Shown here: in pieces, positions 1 through 6,637 of the stretch | How the letters are laid out: each line of letters starts with the position of its first letter | Position numbering within the stretch: the first letter of the stretch is position 1 | Origin: Brevundimonas sp. UBA2388 | Lineage (GTDB): Bacteria; Pseudomonadota; Alphaproteobacteria; Caulobacterales; Caulobacteraceae | Assembly (NCBI GenBank): GCA_002343425.1 | Contig: DDSO01000026.1 | Location: 4,735 to 38,764, forward strand | Reading direction: 5' to 3' | DNA length: 34,030 nt | Program-made: the position numbers and the translations under genes | Notes under the pieces: model-generated | Seen by the model: the letters and a program-made list of their open reading frames with translations, nothing else | Database searches by the model: none | What the model was told of the DNA's origin: nothing

Positions 1-639
1 CTGCCCGCCGACGGCGCTCCAGCCGCTGATGGAATTGCTCGAGCGGATGTTGGCCCATTCGGAGAGGTTGGCCTTGCCGAGGATGATAGCTCCCGCGCCG
101 CGGAGCCGGCTCACCAAGGGCGCGTCGCGGTCAGGGGCGTTTTCGGCCAACGCCAGTGAACCGGCCGTTGTCGCCTGATCAGCCGTTTCGATATTGTCCT
201 TCAGAAGGATCGGCACCTGCCAGAGCGGCGGCGTGACGAGGTGGTCGATGTGATCGTTGACGGTCGCGATCGAGAGGGCATTCGGATCGAGCGCGATGAC
301 GCTGCGATAGTCCGCCAGACCCAGATTTCGCTCGCCCAAGCGGAAAACCAAACCGGTCCCGGTGTTCGCATCCGTGTATGCGCGCACGACCGCGATGCTG
401 AGCTGGGATGGCGCTGGCGGAGCAGCGACGATGGCGCGGTCGCGGAAGGCCGCATAGGCATGGGAGTTAACCTCCAGCCTTTCTTGCGAGACCGTGATCA
501 GCGGGACGTGGTCGTCCCCCGAGCCCGCCGTTGCACAGCCGGTGAGCGCTACCGCCGCGACCGCCCCCGCAATCAGTCCTGCGCGGCGGGCGCCCTTGAA
601 CCGATCGTACGATCCAGGAAGTCCAGATACGTCCGCCAT
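1..639 (-). CDS. Amidase-signature lipoprotein (5' part only; 3' end beyond window)
   Basis: This is an amidase-signature (AS) hydrolase, a family that cleaves amide bonds with a Ser-cisSer-Lys triad. Translation from ATG 639 stays open for 213 codons to the window edge. The first 35 residues form a lipoprotein signal with basic residues at 13-19, a hydrophobic stretch and the lipobox LTGC (Cys35), so the enzyme is probably membrane-anchored and faces the periplasm. The family motif LLKDNIET supplies the catalytic Lys147, and GKANLSEWANIRSS followed by SGWSAVGGQ (residues 188-213) leads toward the cis-Ser/Ser region, which lies off the window. The start lies 67 bases inside the 3' end of the upstream peptidase gene, so the two are likely co-transcribed. 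No ATG occurs between the peptidase stop and the lipobox, which supports this start. Substrate is unknown. The link between residues 90 and 110 looks unusual for the family. Confidence 0.85.
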   Translation of the reverse strand, partial: MADVSGLPGSYDRFKGARRAGLIAGAVAAVALTGCATAGSGDDHVPLITVSQERLEVNSHAYAAFRDRAIVAAPPAPSQLSIAVVRAYTDANTGTGLVFRLGERNLGLADYRSVIALDPNALSIATVNDHIDHLVTPPLWQVPILLKDNIETADQATTAGSLALAENAPDRDAPLVSRLRGAGAIILGKANLSEWANIRSSNSISGWSAVGGQ

Positions 640-2831
640 TGCTGCAGCTGCCTTTCGTTGCCACGCACCCCGTGGCGCTGGCCTGGATAGAGCATCATCT
701 CGAACGGGACACTGCGGCTCTGCAGGCCGTCGATGACGCGGGTGGCGTTCTCGAAGATGACATTGTCGTCGGCCATGCCGTGCAGCAGCAGCAGACGGCC
801 CGTCAGGCTGTCCAGCTGATCGAGGACGTCGGACGCGGCATAGCCCTCGGCGTTGGCCTCGGGCGTCGACATGAACCGCTCGGTATAATGGGTGTCGTAC
901 AGACTCCAGTCGGTGACGGGGGCCCCCGAAATGGCCGAGGTCAGGTTCATCGCCGGCTCGGTCAGCATGTGCAGGGTCATGAAGCCGCCGTAGCTCCAGC
1001 CCATGGCCGCGATCCGGTCATCGGCCACGAAGGGCAGCGACCTCAGATAGTTGATCGCCAGCACCTGATCCTCGATCTCCGGCTGGCCCATCTTCAGATA
1101 GAGGGCTTGCTTGAACGCCGCCGAGCGATCGCCCTCGCCGCGGTTGTCGAGACGGAAGACGATGTAGCCGGCCTCGGTCAGAAGCTGGTTGGTCGCGCCC
1201 TGCCAGCTGCGGCGGACGCCTCCGCCCGACGGGCCGCCGTAGACCTGCATGACCACGGGATACTGGCGCGACGGGTCGAAGCCTGGCGGGGTGGTCATCT
1301 GCCAGACCAGGGTCTCGCCATGGCTTTCAAGCGTGCCGAAGGTCACCTCACCGCGTCGCGAGACATAGGGATGGATCGGATGCCCGGCGTCCAGCCGGTT
1401 CTCCTCGATCCAGCGCACGAAGGTTCCATCGGCGCGGTACAGCGCCGACTGCGCCGGCGTGCCCAGGTCGGTGTAGTTGCCGACATAGGCCGTGCCCGTC
1501 CTGTTCATGGAGGCCGACCACCAGCCGCCGCCCGGCGTCACCGCGACCGGCGTCACCGTCCGGCGCAGGCTGGCGCGGAACATCTGCTGTTCGATCGGCA
1601 GTTCCCGCCCGTCCCGCATCGAGGCGGTGAAGAAGACCTCGCCCGTGCGCTGATTGACGCCGGTCAGCCCCTTCACCGGCCAGTCGCCCCGGGTGATGGC
1701 GCGGATGCGGCGACCGTCGCGGTTGTAGAGGTACAGATGCCTCCAGCCGGTCTCCTCAGACGACCAGATGAAATTGCCGTCGTCCAGCGCCTTGAAGTCG
1801 TCGGTCAGCGGCACCCAGGCGTCCGAAGTCCGCGTCAGGATCACCCGTGAGGCGCCCGTATCGGGATCGACGCTCAGCAGATCCAGCGTCTTCTGATCCC
1901 GCGACTGGCGCTGGACATACAGCGTCCGGCCGTCGGCCGACCAGTCCACGCGGGCCAGATAGATGTCGCGGTTCTCGCCCAGATCGACCTGGACACGCTC
2001 TCCGCTTTCGCGGTCATGGACGAACAGTTCGACCACGGCGTTGGGCCGCCCGGCGCGCGGATAGCGCTGCTCGATCACGCTGGCTCCACCACCGGTGATG
2101 TCCAGCCGCGGGATGATGTCGACGGTGCTCTCGTCCGTCCGCTGCAGGGCGATATGGCGCTCGTCCGGGCTCCACCAGTAGCCGGTGTCGCGGTTCATCT
2201 CCTCCTGGGCGATGAACTCGGCCGTGGCCCAGGTGATGAGCCCGTCGCCGTCCGTGGTCACCGCCGTCTCGCGGTTTCCGTTCAGGTCCAGCACGACCAG
2301 ATCCTGATCGCGAACGAAGGAGACAAAATTGCCCCGCGGCGAGACCTTGGCGTCGATCTCGTCGGCCTCGGTCTCGGTCAGACGGCGCACGGCCCCGCCT
2401 TCACGCTCGGCGAGGAAGATGTCGCCCTCCAGCGGGGCCAGGATGTAACGCCCCTGCTGGTCCCAGGAATATTCGACCACGCCGCGCTGGCTGATCCGCA
2501 TCCGCTCGCGCCGCGCCTTCTCGGCCTCGGACAGTTCGCCGGCGTCGGGGACCAGCGCCCGCGCGTCGATCAGCTTGAACGGCTCGCCCTCGCCCGTCGG
2601 CGCGGCCCACAGGTCCAGCACATCGACGTCGTCTTCGCGCGAGCGCAGGAAGGCGACCAGCTCGCCGTCGGGCGACAGGCTCACGCCGCGCGCCACCGGA
2701 CCGGCCAGCGACGGATTGGCGAACACCCGTTCGGGCGTCAGGACCGCGGGGTCCGGGGTTTGCGCCATGACGGCGGTGAACGGCGACAGGGCGGCCAGAA
2801 ACAGGGTGGAGGCGAGGAGTTTGTTGCGCAT
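573..2831 (-). CDS. Exported dipeptidyl peptidase IV-like S9 serine peptidase
   Basis: A 752-residue S9B-type peptidase predicted to remove dipeptides from the N-terminus of peptides in the periplasm. A signal peptide (MRNKLLASTLFLAALSP..., likely cut after VMAQ near residue 24) sets the start at ATG 2831; the frame stays open upstream to 3026, but that extension is low-complexity. Residues about 30-480 form the DPPIV_N beta-propeller, and residues about 510-750 the alpha/beta hydrolase domain. The nucleophile is Ser613 in GWSYGG, the acid Asp688/689 in HGMADDNV, and the base His720 in YPGQRHG. The double-Glu motif that binds the free amino terminus is present as AQEEMN (Glu210, Glu211) before WWSPD, which marks dipeptidyl peptidase IV rather than an oligopeptidase. 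The length is normal for the family. Its 3' end overlaps the amidase gene, suggesting a peptide or amide scavenging operon. Confidence 0.92.
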   Translation of the reverse strand: MRNKLLASTLFLAALSPFTAVMAQTPDPAVLTPERVFANPSLAGPVARGVSLSPDGELVAFLRSREDDVDVLDLWAAPTGEGEPFKLIDARALVPDAGELSEAEKARRERMRISQRGVVEYSWDQQGRYILAPLEGDIFLAEREGGAVRRLTETEADEIDAKVSPRGNFVSFVRDQDLVVLDLNGNRETAVTTDGDGLITWATAEFIAQEEMNRDTGYWWSPDERHIALQRTDESTVDIIPRLDITGGGASVIEQRYPRAGRPNAVVELFVHDRESGERVQVDLGENRDIYLARVDWSADGRTLYVQRQSRDQKTLDLLSVDPDTGASRVILTRTSDAWVPLTDDFKALDDGNFIWSSEETGWRHLYLYNRDGRRIRAITRGDWPVKGLTGVNQRTGEVFFTASMRDGRELPIEQQMFRASLRRTVTPVAVTPGGGWWSASMNRTGTAYVGNYTDLGTPAQSALYRADGTFVRWIEENRLDAGHPIHPYVSRRGEVTFGTLESHGETLVWQMTTPPGFDPSRQYPVVMQVYGGPSGGGVRRSWQGATNQLLTEAGYIVFRLDNRGEGDRSAAFKQALYLKMGQPEIEDQVLAINYLRSLPFVADDRIAAMGWSYGGFMTLHMLTEPAMNLTSAISGAPVTDWSLYDTHYTERFMSTPEANAEGYAASDVLDQLDSLTGRLLLLHGMADDNVIFENATRVIDGLQSRSVPFEMMLYPGQRHGVRGNERQLQQWRTYLDFLDRTIGSRAPAAQD

Positions 2832-2883
2832 GGCGGCGACGCTAGCGGGGGTTTCGGCCGGCGTCATCCCCGATTCCGCAGGC

Positions 2884-2907
2884 GCGACGACAGGGGCGAC
2901 GACAGGG
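2884..2907. repeat. Two tandem copies of a 12-base unit
   Basis: GCGACGACAGGG occurs twice, back to back, and a third partial unit (GCGA) follows. It lies about 50 bases upstream of the DPP-IV-like start. It may be simple replication slippage in non-coding DNA; no function is implied. Confidence 0.75.
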
Positions 2908-3120
2908 GCGAAAGTACACTGTGGGCCCGGAAAAATTGTGGTCGGCTGCGCGACCGTGGGGGCGGTCGTCGCAGGAGGAGGCCGTCGTCCCGGATGCGGG
3001 TGCTGCGCTGTGTTTCGAACCGTCAATTATCCCGTCTCCGTGGCCGTTTCACATAGAGGCAGATGGCTGCGTCAACTTCGGTCGCACGAGGGCCGCTGGT
3101 CGGTCGGGCCGACGGGAACG

Positions 3121-3153
3121 GGGGGCGAAAAGGTACGGTCGGGGGCGAAAAGG
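3121..3153. repeat. 13-base direct repeats with 20-base period upstream of fpr
   Basis: GGGGGCGAAAAGG is found at 3121-3133 and again at 3141-3153. The 20-base period places both copies on nearly the same face of the helix, about 115-145 bases before the fpr start. This spacing is what a dimeric or tandem-binding regulator would use, but no known binding consensus was recognised. Confidence 0.7.
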
Positions 3154-3252
3154 GACGTGATGATCAGGGGCGGGAAGACAGCATCGGGAGCGATGCGCCA
3201 GGAACAAGCCCGACGTGACACCGCATCCCTTCCCCCCTCGCCTCTCACCCCC

Positions 3253-3258
3253 TAATAA
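3253..3258 (+). promoter_or_regulatory. Possible -10 element for leaderless fpr transcription
   Basis: TAATAA sits seven bases ahead of ATG 3266, and no Shine-Dalgarno sequence precedes that ATG. If used, transcription would begin at or next to the start codon, giving a leaderless message, which is common in Caulobacterales. No good -35 hexamer lies 17 bases upstream, so this is tentative. Confidence 0.3.
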
Positions 3259-3265
3259 GCGCGCA

Positions 3266-4081
3266 ATGACCGACGTCGCCGCCGCCTCCCCGCCCGCGAA
3301 AGCCTCCGCCTTCCATGAGCTGGAAGTGCTGTGGGTGCGCCACTGGACCGACCAGCTGTTCAGCTTCGCCATCGCCCGGCCCGAGGATTTCCGTTTCCGC
3401 TCGGGCGAGTTCGTGATGATCGGCCTGCCCGGCGAGGACGGCGGAAAGCCGATCCTGCGCGCCTATTCCATCGCCAGCCCCGGCTGGGCCGAGGAGCTGG
3501 AGTTCCTGTCGATCAAGGTGCCCGACGGCCCGCTGACCTCGCGGCTGGTGAACATAAAGGCCGGCGACACCGTCCTCATGGGCAAGAAGCCGACCGGCAC
3601 CCTGGTGCTGGACGCCCTGACCGGCGGCGAGCGTCTGTGGCTGATCGGGACCGGAACCGGACTGGCGCCCTGGCTCAGCGTGGCGCGCGATCCCGACACC
3701 TACAGCCGGTTCGGCCATGTCGTGGTCTGCCACACGGTGCGCCACGAGGCCGACCTGACCTATCGCGACTTCCTGACCTCGGGCATCCACGACGATCCCC
3801 TGATCGGCGAGGAGGCGAAGGCCCAGCTGACCTACTATCCCACTGTGACCCGTGAGCCGTTCGTACACCCCGGCCGGATCACCGACCGCATCAAGTCCGG
3901 GGCCCTGTTTGACGATCTGGGCCTGCCGCACGGCTTCTCGCCCGAGCGGGACCGCGTCATGCTGTGCGGCTCGATGGCCATGATCAAGGAAACGGGCGAG
4001 CTGCTCGAAACCTTCGGCCTGAAGGAGGGCTCGAACGCCGAGCCGGGCGACTATGTGCTGGAGCGCGCCTTTGTCGGATAG
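3266..4081 (+). CDS. fpr: Ferredoxin/flavodoxin-NADP+ reductase
   Basis: A 271-residue cytoplasmic FAD enzyme that moves electrons between NADP(H) and ferredoxin or flavodoxin. The FAD-binding motif RAYSIASP (about residues 65-72) and the nucleotide-binding loop GTGTGLAPW (about 129-137) are in the expected order. A C-terminal CGSMAMIKE segment precedes the terminal ERAFVG, the tail typical of bacterial subclass I Fpr proteins of Alphaproteobacteria. The start at 3266 is chosen because MTDVAA begins the usual short lead-in; an upstream in-frame ATG at 3215 would add 17 proline-rich residues. No ribosome-binding site is evident, so initiation may be leaderless. Its last codons overlap the start of the chorismate mutase gene. 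Confidence 0.93.
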   Translation: MTDVAAASPPAKASAFHELEVLWVRHWTDQLFSFAIARPEDFRFRSGEFVMIGLPGEDGGKPILRAYSIASPGWAEELEFLSIKVPDGPLTSRLVNIKAGDTVLMGKKPTGTLVLDALTGGERLWLIGTGTGLAPWLSVARDPDTYSRFGHVVVCHTVRHEADLTYRDFLTSGIHDDPLIGEEAKAQLTYYPTVTREPFVHPGRITDRIKSGALFDDLGLPHGFSPERDRVMLCGSMAMIKETGELLETFGLKEGSNAEPGDYVLERAFVG

Positions 4082-4397
4082 TGTCACGATCGATCCGCGC
4101 ACCGCGCCGGAAGCCTGCGCCTCCATGGCCGAGGTCCGTCAGGGCGTCGATGCGCTGGACCGCGCCCTGGTGCAGCTGCTGGCCGAGCGCCAGCGCTATA
4201 TGGACGCCGCCGCCCGCATCAAGCCGGACCGCTCGGTCGTGCATGACGACGCCCGTATCGAGGACGTGGTCGCCAAGGTGCTGGCCGCCGCCGGTCCCGC
4301 CGGCCTGTCGCCGGCCATCGCCGAGCCCGTCTGGCGCACCCTGATCGACCGCTGCATCGCGCATGAGTTCTCGGTCTGGGACCGCACGCGCGGCTAG
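4071..4397 (+). CDS. Chorismate mutase (AroQ class)
   Basis: A small all-helical chorismate mutase, converting chorismate to prephenate for phenylalanine and tyrosine synthesis. The start chosen is TTG 4071, overlapping the fpr stop by 11 bases, because GGAG at 4060-4063 lies seven bases ahead of it. ATG 4053 in the same frame lacks a nearby ribosome-binding site; using it would add six residues. With the TTG start the protein is 108 residues. Signature positions of the AroQ fold are visible: an Arg early in helix 1 (EVRQGVDALDRALVQLLAER), the Lys in AARIK, and Asp plus Arg-Ile-Glu in HDDARIEDVV. Free-standing monofunctional forms near 100 residues are normal. Coupling to fpr suggests one transcript; a functional link between them is not obvious. 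Confidence 0.85.
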   Translation: MSDSVTIDPRTAPEACASMAEVRQGVDALDRALVQLLAERQRYMDAAARIKPDRSVVHDDARIEDVVAKVLAAAGPAGLSPAIAEPVWRTLIDRCIAHEFSVWDRTRG

Positions 4398-4747
4398 CCC
4401 CGCAGCGACCTCAACATCAGCGCGTGCCGGTAGGCCGCCACATCGGCCAGGGCGATCTCCAGCGCATCCCGCACCCGGTCAAGCAGCGGCGGAGCTGCGG
4501 CCTTGTCCGCCGCCTCCGCCGTCTGGCAGGCCGCCGCCAGGGTGTCGGCGCCGATGCCCGCGGCCGCGCCCCGGATCGTATGCACCGCGTCCCGCCAGCC
4601 GTCCTCGCGCACGTCCAGCAGCGGCGACCACAGGGCGGCCTGCTGGGCGAACAGGCCCAGCACCTCCTCCGTGATGGAGTCGTCGCCGCCGGTCATCCGC
4701 TCCAGCACGGTGAAATCGACCGCGCCGGAGAGGTCCCGCAGGGCCAT
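4394..4747 (-). CDS. HPt (histidine phosphotransfer) domain protein
   Basis: A 117-residue free-standing HPt domain. The phospho-accepting His56 lies in VHTIRGAAAGIGA, matching the HPt pattern HxxKG with Arg replacing Lys. The rest is helical and acidic, as in four-helix HPt bundles. Such proteins relay phosphate between hybrid histidine kinases and response regulators in the cytoplasm; no kinase or regulator is encoded nearby, so the partner is elsewhere. Its start codon overlaps the permease stop as TGATG, so it is translationally coupled to an amino-acid transporter. Its stop shares the tetranucleotide CTAG with the stop of the convergent chorismate mutase gene. Confidence 0.82.
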   Translation of the reverse strand: MALRDLSGAVDFTVLERMTGGDDSITEEVLGLFAQQAALWSPLLDVREDGWRDAVHTIRGAAAGIGADTLAAACQTAEAADKAAAPPLLDRVRDALEIALADVAAYRHALMLRSLRG

Positions 4748-6198
4748 CAGCCGGCCGTCTCCTCACCCTTGGCCAGCCGCGAGTTCCAGGCCGACCAGCC
4801 GAAATAGACCACCAGTCCGGCGATGTTCCAGTAGAGGAAATACAGCTGGGTCGACGGCCGCAGGCTGAAGAAGAAGACGACGCAGCCGATGATGGTGATC
4901 GCCCCGACCAGCCACCAAAGCGGCGCCTTGAAGACGCGCGGCCGGTTCGGATCGCGCAGGCGCAGGACGATCAGGCAGACCCCCACCGCCGCAAAGGCCG
5001 CCAGCGTCCCGGCGTTGGCCAGCGACGCCAGTTCGTCCAGCCGCATGATCCCGGCCAGGGCCGCCACCACGATGGCGGTGAAGATGGTGACCACCGCCGG
5101 GACGCCGCGCGAGGAGACCCGGGCCAGGCGGCGCGGCAACAGGCCGTCGCGCGCCATGCCGAGGAAGATGCGGCTCTGGCCGAACAGGAAGGCCAGCAGG
5201 ACAGTCGGCAGGGCCACCACGGCCGAGACGGCGATCCACTGCGCCGCGGCGCCCTGCCCCATTTCGCGCAGGATCAGCGCCAGCGGCTCGGGGCTTTCGG
5301 CGAAGCTGGCGACCGGCCGGGCGCCGATCGCGGCGGCCGCGACGACCAGATAGAGGGCGGTGCAGACGACCATGGAGCCGACGATGCCGATGGCCAGGTC
5401 GCGCTCGGGCCGTTTGGTTTCCTCGGCCGCCGTCGAGATGGCGTCGAAGCCGTAGAAGGCGAAGAAGATGATCGCCGCCGCCGCCATGACCCCGGTCTGG
5501 ACCACGGGCTGGCCGGTGATCTGTTCCGCGAACGGAAGGGCCGGCGAGCCGAAGCCGTTGGGCATGAAGGGGGTGAAGTTGGCCGGGTCGAAGGCCGGCA
5601 GGGCGATGGCCACAAAGGCGATCAGGGCCACGATCTTGATCACCACGAGGATGGCGTTCAGCGTCGCGCTCTCGCGGGTGCCCAGCAGCAGCAGACCCGT
5701 CACCACGGCGATGATGAACACCGCCGGCAGGTTGATGAAACCGCCCGCCACGTGCGGTCCCGCCATCAGGGCCGTAGGCAGCTCCAGCCCCATCCCGCTC
5801 AGGAAGCCGACCGCATAGCCCGACCACCCCACCGCCACGGCGGACACCACCAGCGAATATTCGAGGATCAGGCTCCAGCCGACGATCCAGGCGATCAACT
5901 CGCCCAGGACGGCGTAGGAGTAGGTATAGGCGCTGCCCGCCGCGGGCATCATCGTCGACAACTCGGCGTATGCGAGGGCGGCGCAGGCGCAGACCAGACC
6001 CGCCAGGGCGAAGCTGATCATCACCGCCGGCCCCGCCAGCCCGGCCCCGACCCCGATCAGGGTCAGAATGCCGGTGCCGACGATCGCTCCGACGCCCAGC
6101 GCCATCAGGTGCGGCCAGCCCAGCGTCTTCTTCAGCGCCGGCCCGTCGTGCGGGGCCAGCATGGCGTCGATCGAGCGCCGGCGGTTCCAGAAAGCCAT
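4747..6198 (-). CDS. APC-superfamily amino acid permease (cationic amino acid transporter-like)
   Basis: A 483-residue inner-membrane transporter of the amino acid-polyamine-organocation superfamily, with about 12 to 14 hydrophobic segments. The first helix carries the family glycine motif VGTGIL, and the loop EETKRPERDLAIGI is characteristic of CAT/YfnA-type transporters. The cytosolic N-terminus (MAFWNRRRSIDAML...LKKTLG) is also typical. ATG 6198 is preferred over ATG 6204 because GGGGGA lies seven bases before it; the open frame extends to 6366 without support. Substrate cannot be read from sequence; cationic or neutral amino acids are the usual range. The downstream HPt gene overlaps by one base. 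Confidence 0.9.
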   Translation of the reverse strand: MAFWNRRRSIDAMLAPHDGPALKKTLGWPHLMALGVGAIVGTGILTLIGVGAGLAGPAVMISFALAGLVCACAALAYAELSTMMPAAGSAYTYSYAVLGELIAWIVGWSLILEYSLVVSAVAVGWSGYAVGFLSGMGLELPTALMAGPHVAGGFINLPAVFIIAVVTGLLLLGTRESATLNAILVVIKIVALIAFVAIALPAFDPANFTPFMPNGFGSPALPFAEQITGQPVVQTGVMAAAAIIFFAFYGFDAISTAAEETKRPERDLAIGIVGSMVVCTALYLVVAAAAIGARPVASFAESPEPLALILREMGQGAAAQWIAVSAVVALPTVLLAFLFGQSRIFLGMARDGLLPRRLARVSSRGVPAVVTIFTAIVVAALAGIMRLDELASLANAGTLAAFAAVGVCLIVLRLRDPNRPRVFKAPLWWLVGAITIIGCVVFFFSLRPSTQLYFLYWNIAGLVVYFGWSAWNSRLAKGEETAG

Positions 6199-6288
6199 GG
6201 TCATTTCCCCCGTCGCCGCTCCCCGGCGGCTGATTCCGACTGACCCTAGCCCGTCCTGCGGCAAACCGAAACGGAGCCCGAAATCCCC

Positions 6289-6317
6289 TTGCACGCGAGA
6301 GGCATTCCCATTAGGTA
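6289..6317 (+). promoter_or_regulatory. Candidate sigma-70-type promoter for tRNA-Lys
   Basis: TTGCAC at 6289-6294 and TAGGTA at 6312-6317 are separated by 17 bases. The predicted start of transcription is near 6324, about 77 bases before the tRNA. The hexamers and spacing are close to those of stable-RNA promoters in Alphaproteobacteria. No other promoter-like pair was seen in 6199-6400. Confidence 0.5.
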
Positions 6318-6400
6318 CGCCCCCTCGCTGAAGCCGGTCCCAGACTGGCGCACGCGCAGATGGCACAGGCCTTGCGAGGCCCCGTGCAGACGAATGGTCC

Positions 6401-6476
<76 letters not shown>

Positions 6477-6637
6477 TCGTCCCAACCCCTGTGAACCGAA
6501 CCCGGTCCCGGACACCTTCGGTGTGAACCCGTTCCCGCGGACGAGTTGCCATATAGCCAGGCTCGCCGCACACTGTTCGGCGGGTTTGAGACGGGAGAGC
6601 GCCACCGCCCCCGAAGCCGGACCCCGGGGGGACGGCC

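Larger units (their letters stand above)
2832..3265. other. Divergent intergenic region between the DPP-IV-like gene and fpr
   Basis: These 434 bases separate two divergently transcribed genes and must hold both promoters. I find no convincing coding sequence: the open frames are extensions or shadows of the flanking genes. Visible structure is a 12-base unit repeated twice in tandem at 2884-2907 and a 13-base direct repeat spaced 20 bases apart at 3121-3153. A TAATAA hexamer at 3253-3258 lies just ahead of the fpr start. No strong -35 element was recognised on either strand. Confidence 0.7.

Noticed and set aside
2832..3026. Upstream extension of the DPP-IV-like gene by 65 codons
   Set aside because: The added sequence is Pro/Ala-rich and repetitive and would bury the signal peptide that starts at 2831.
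6512..6524. ACACC-TTC-GGTGT hairpin after tRNA-Lys as a terminator
   Set aside because: Only five base pairs with a 3-base loop and no T-run, so I do not call it a terminator.
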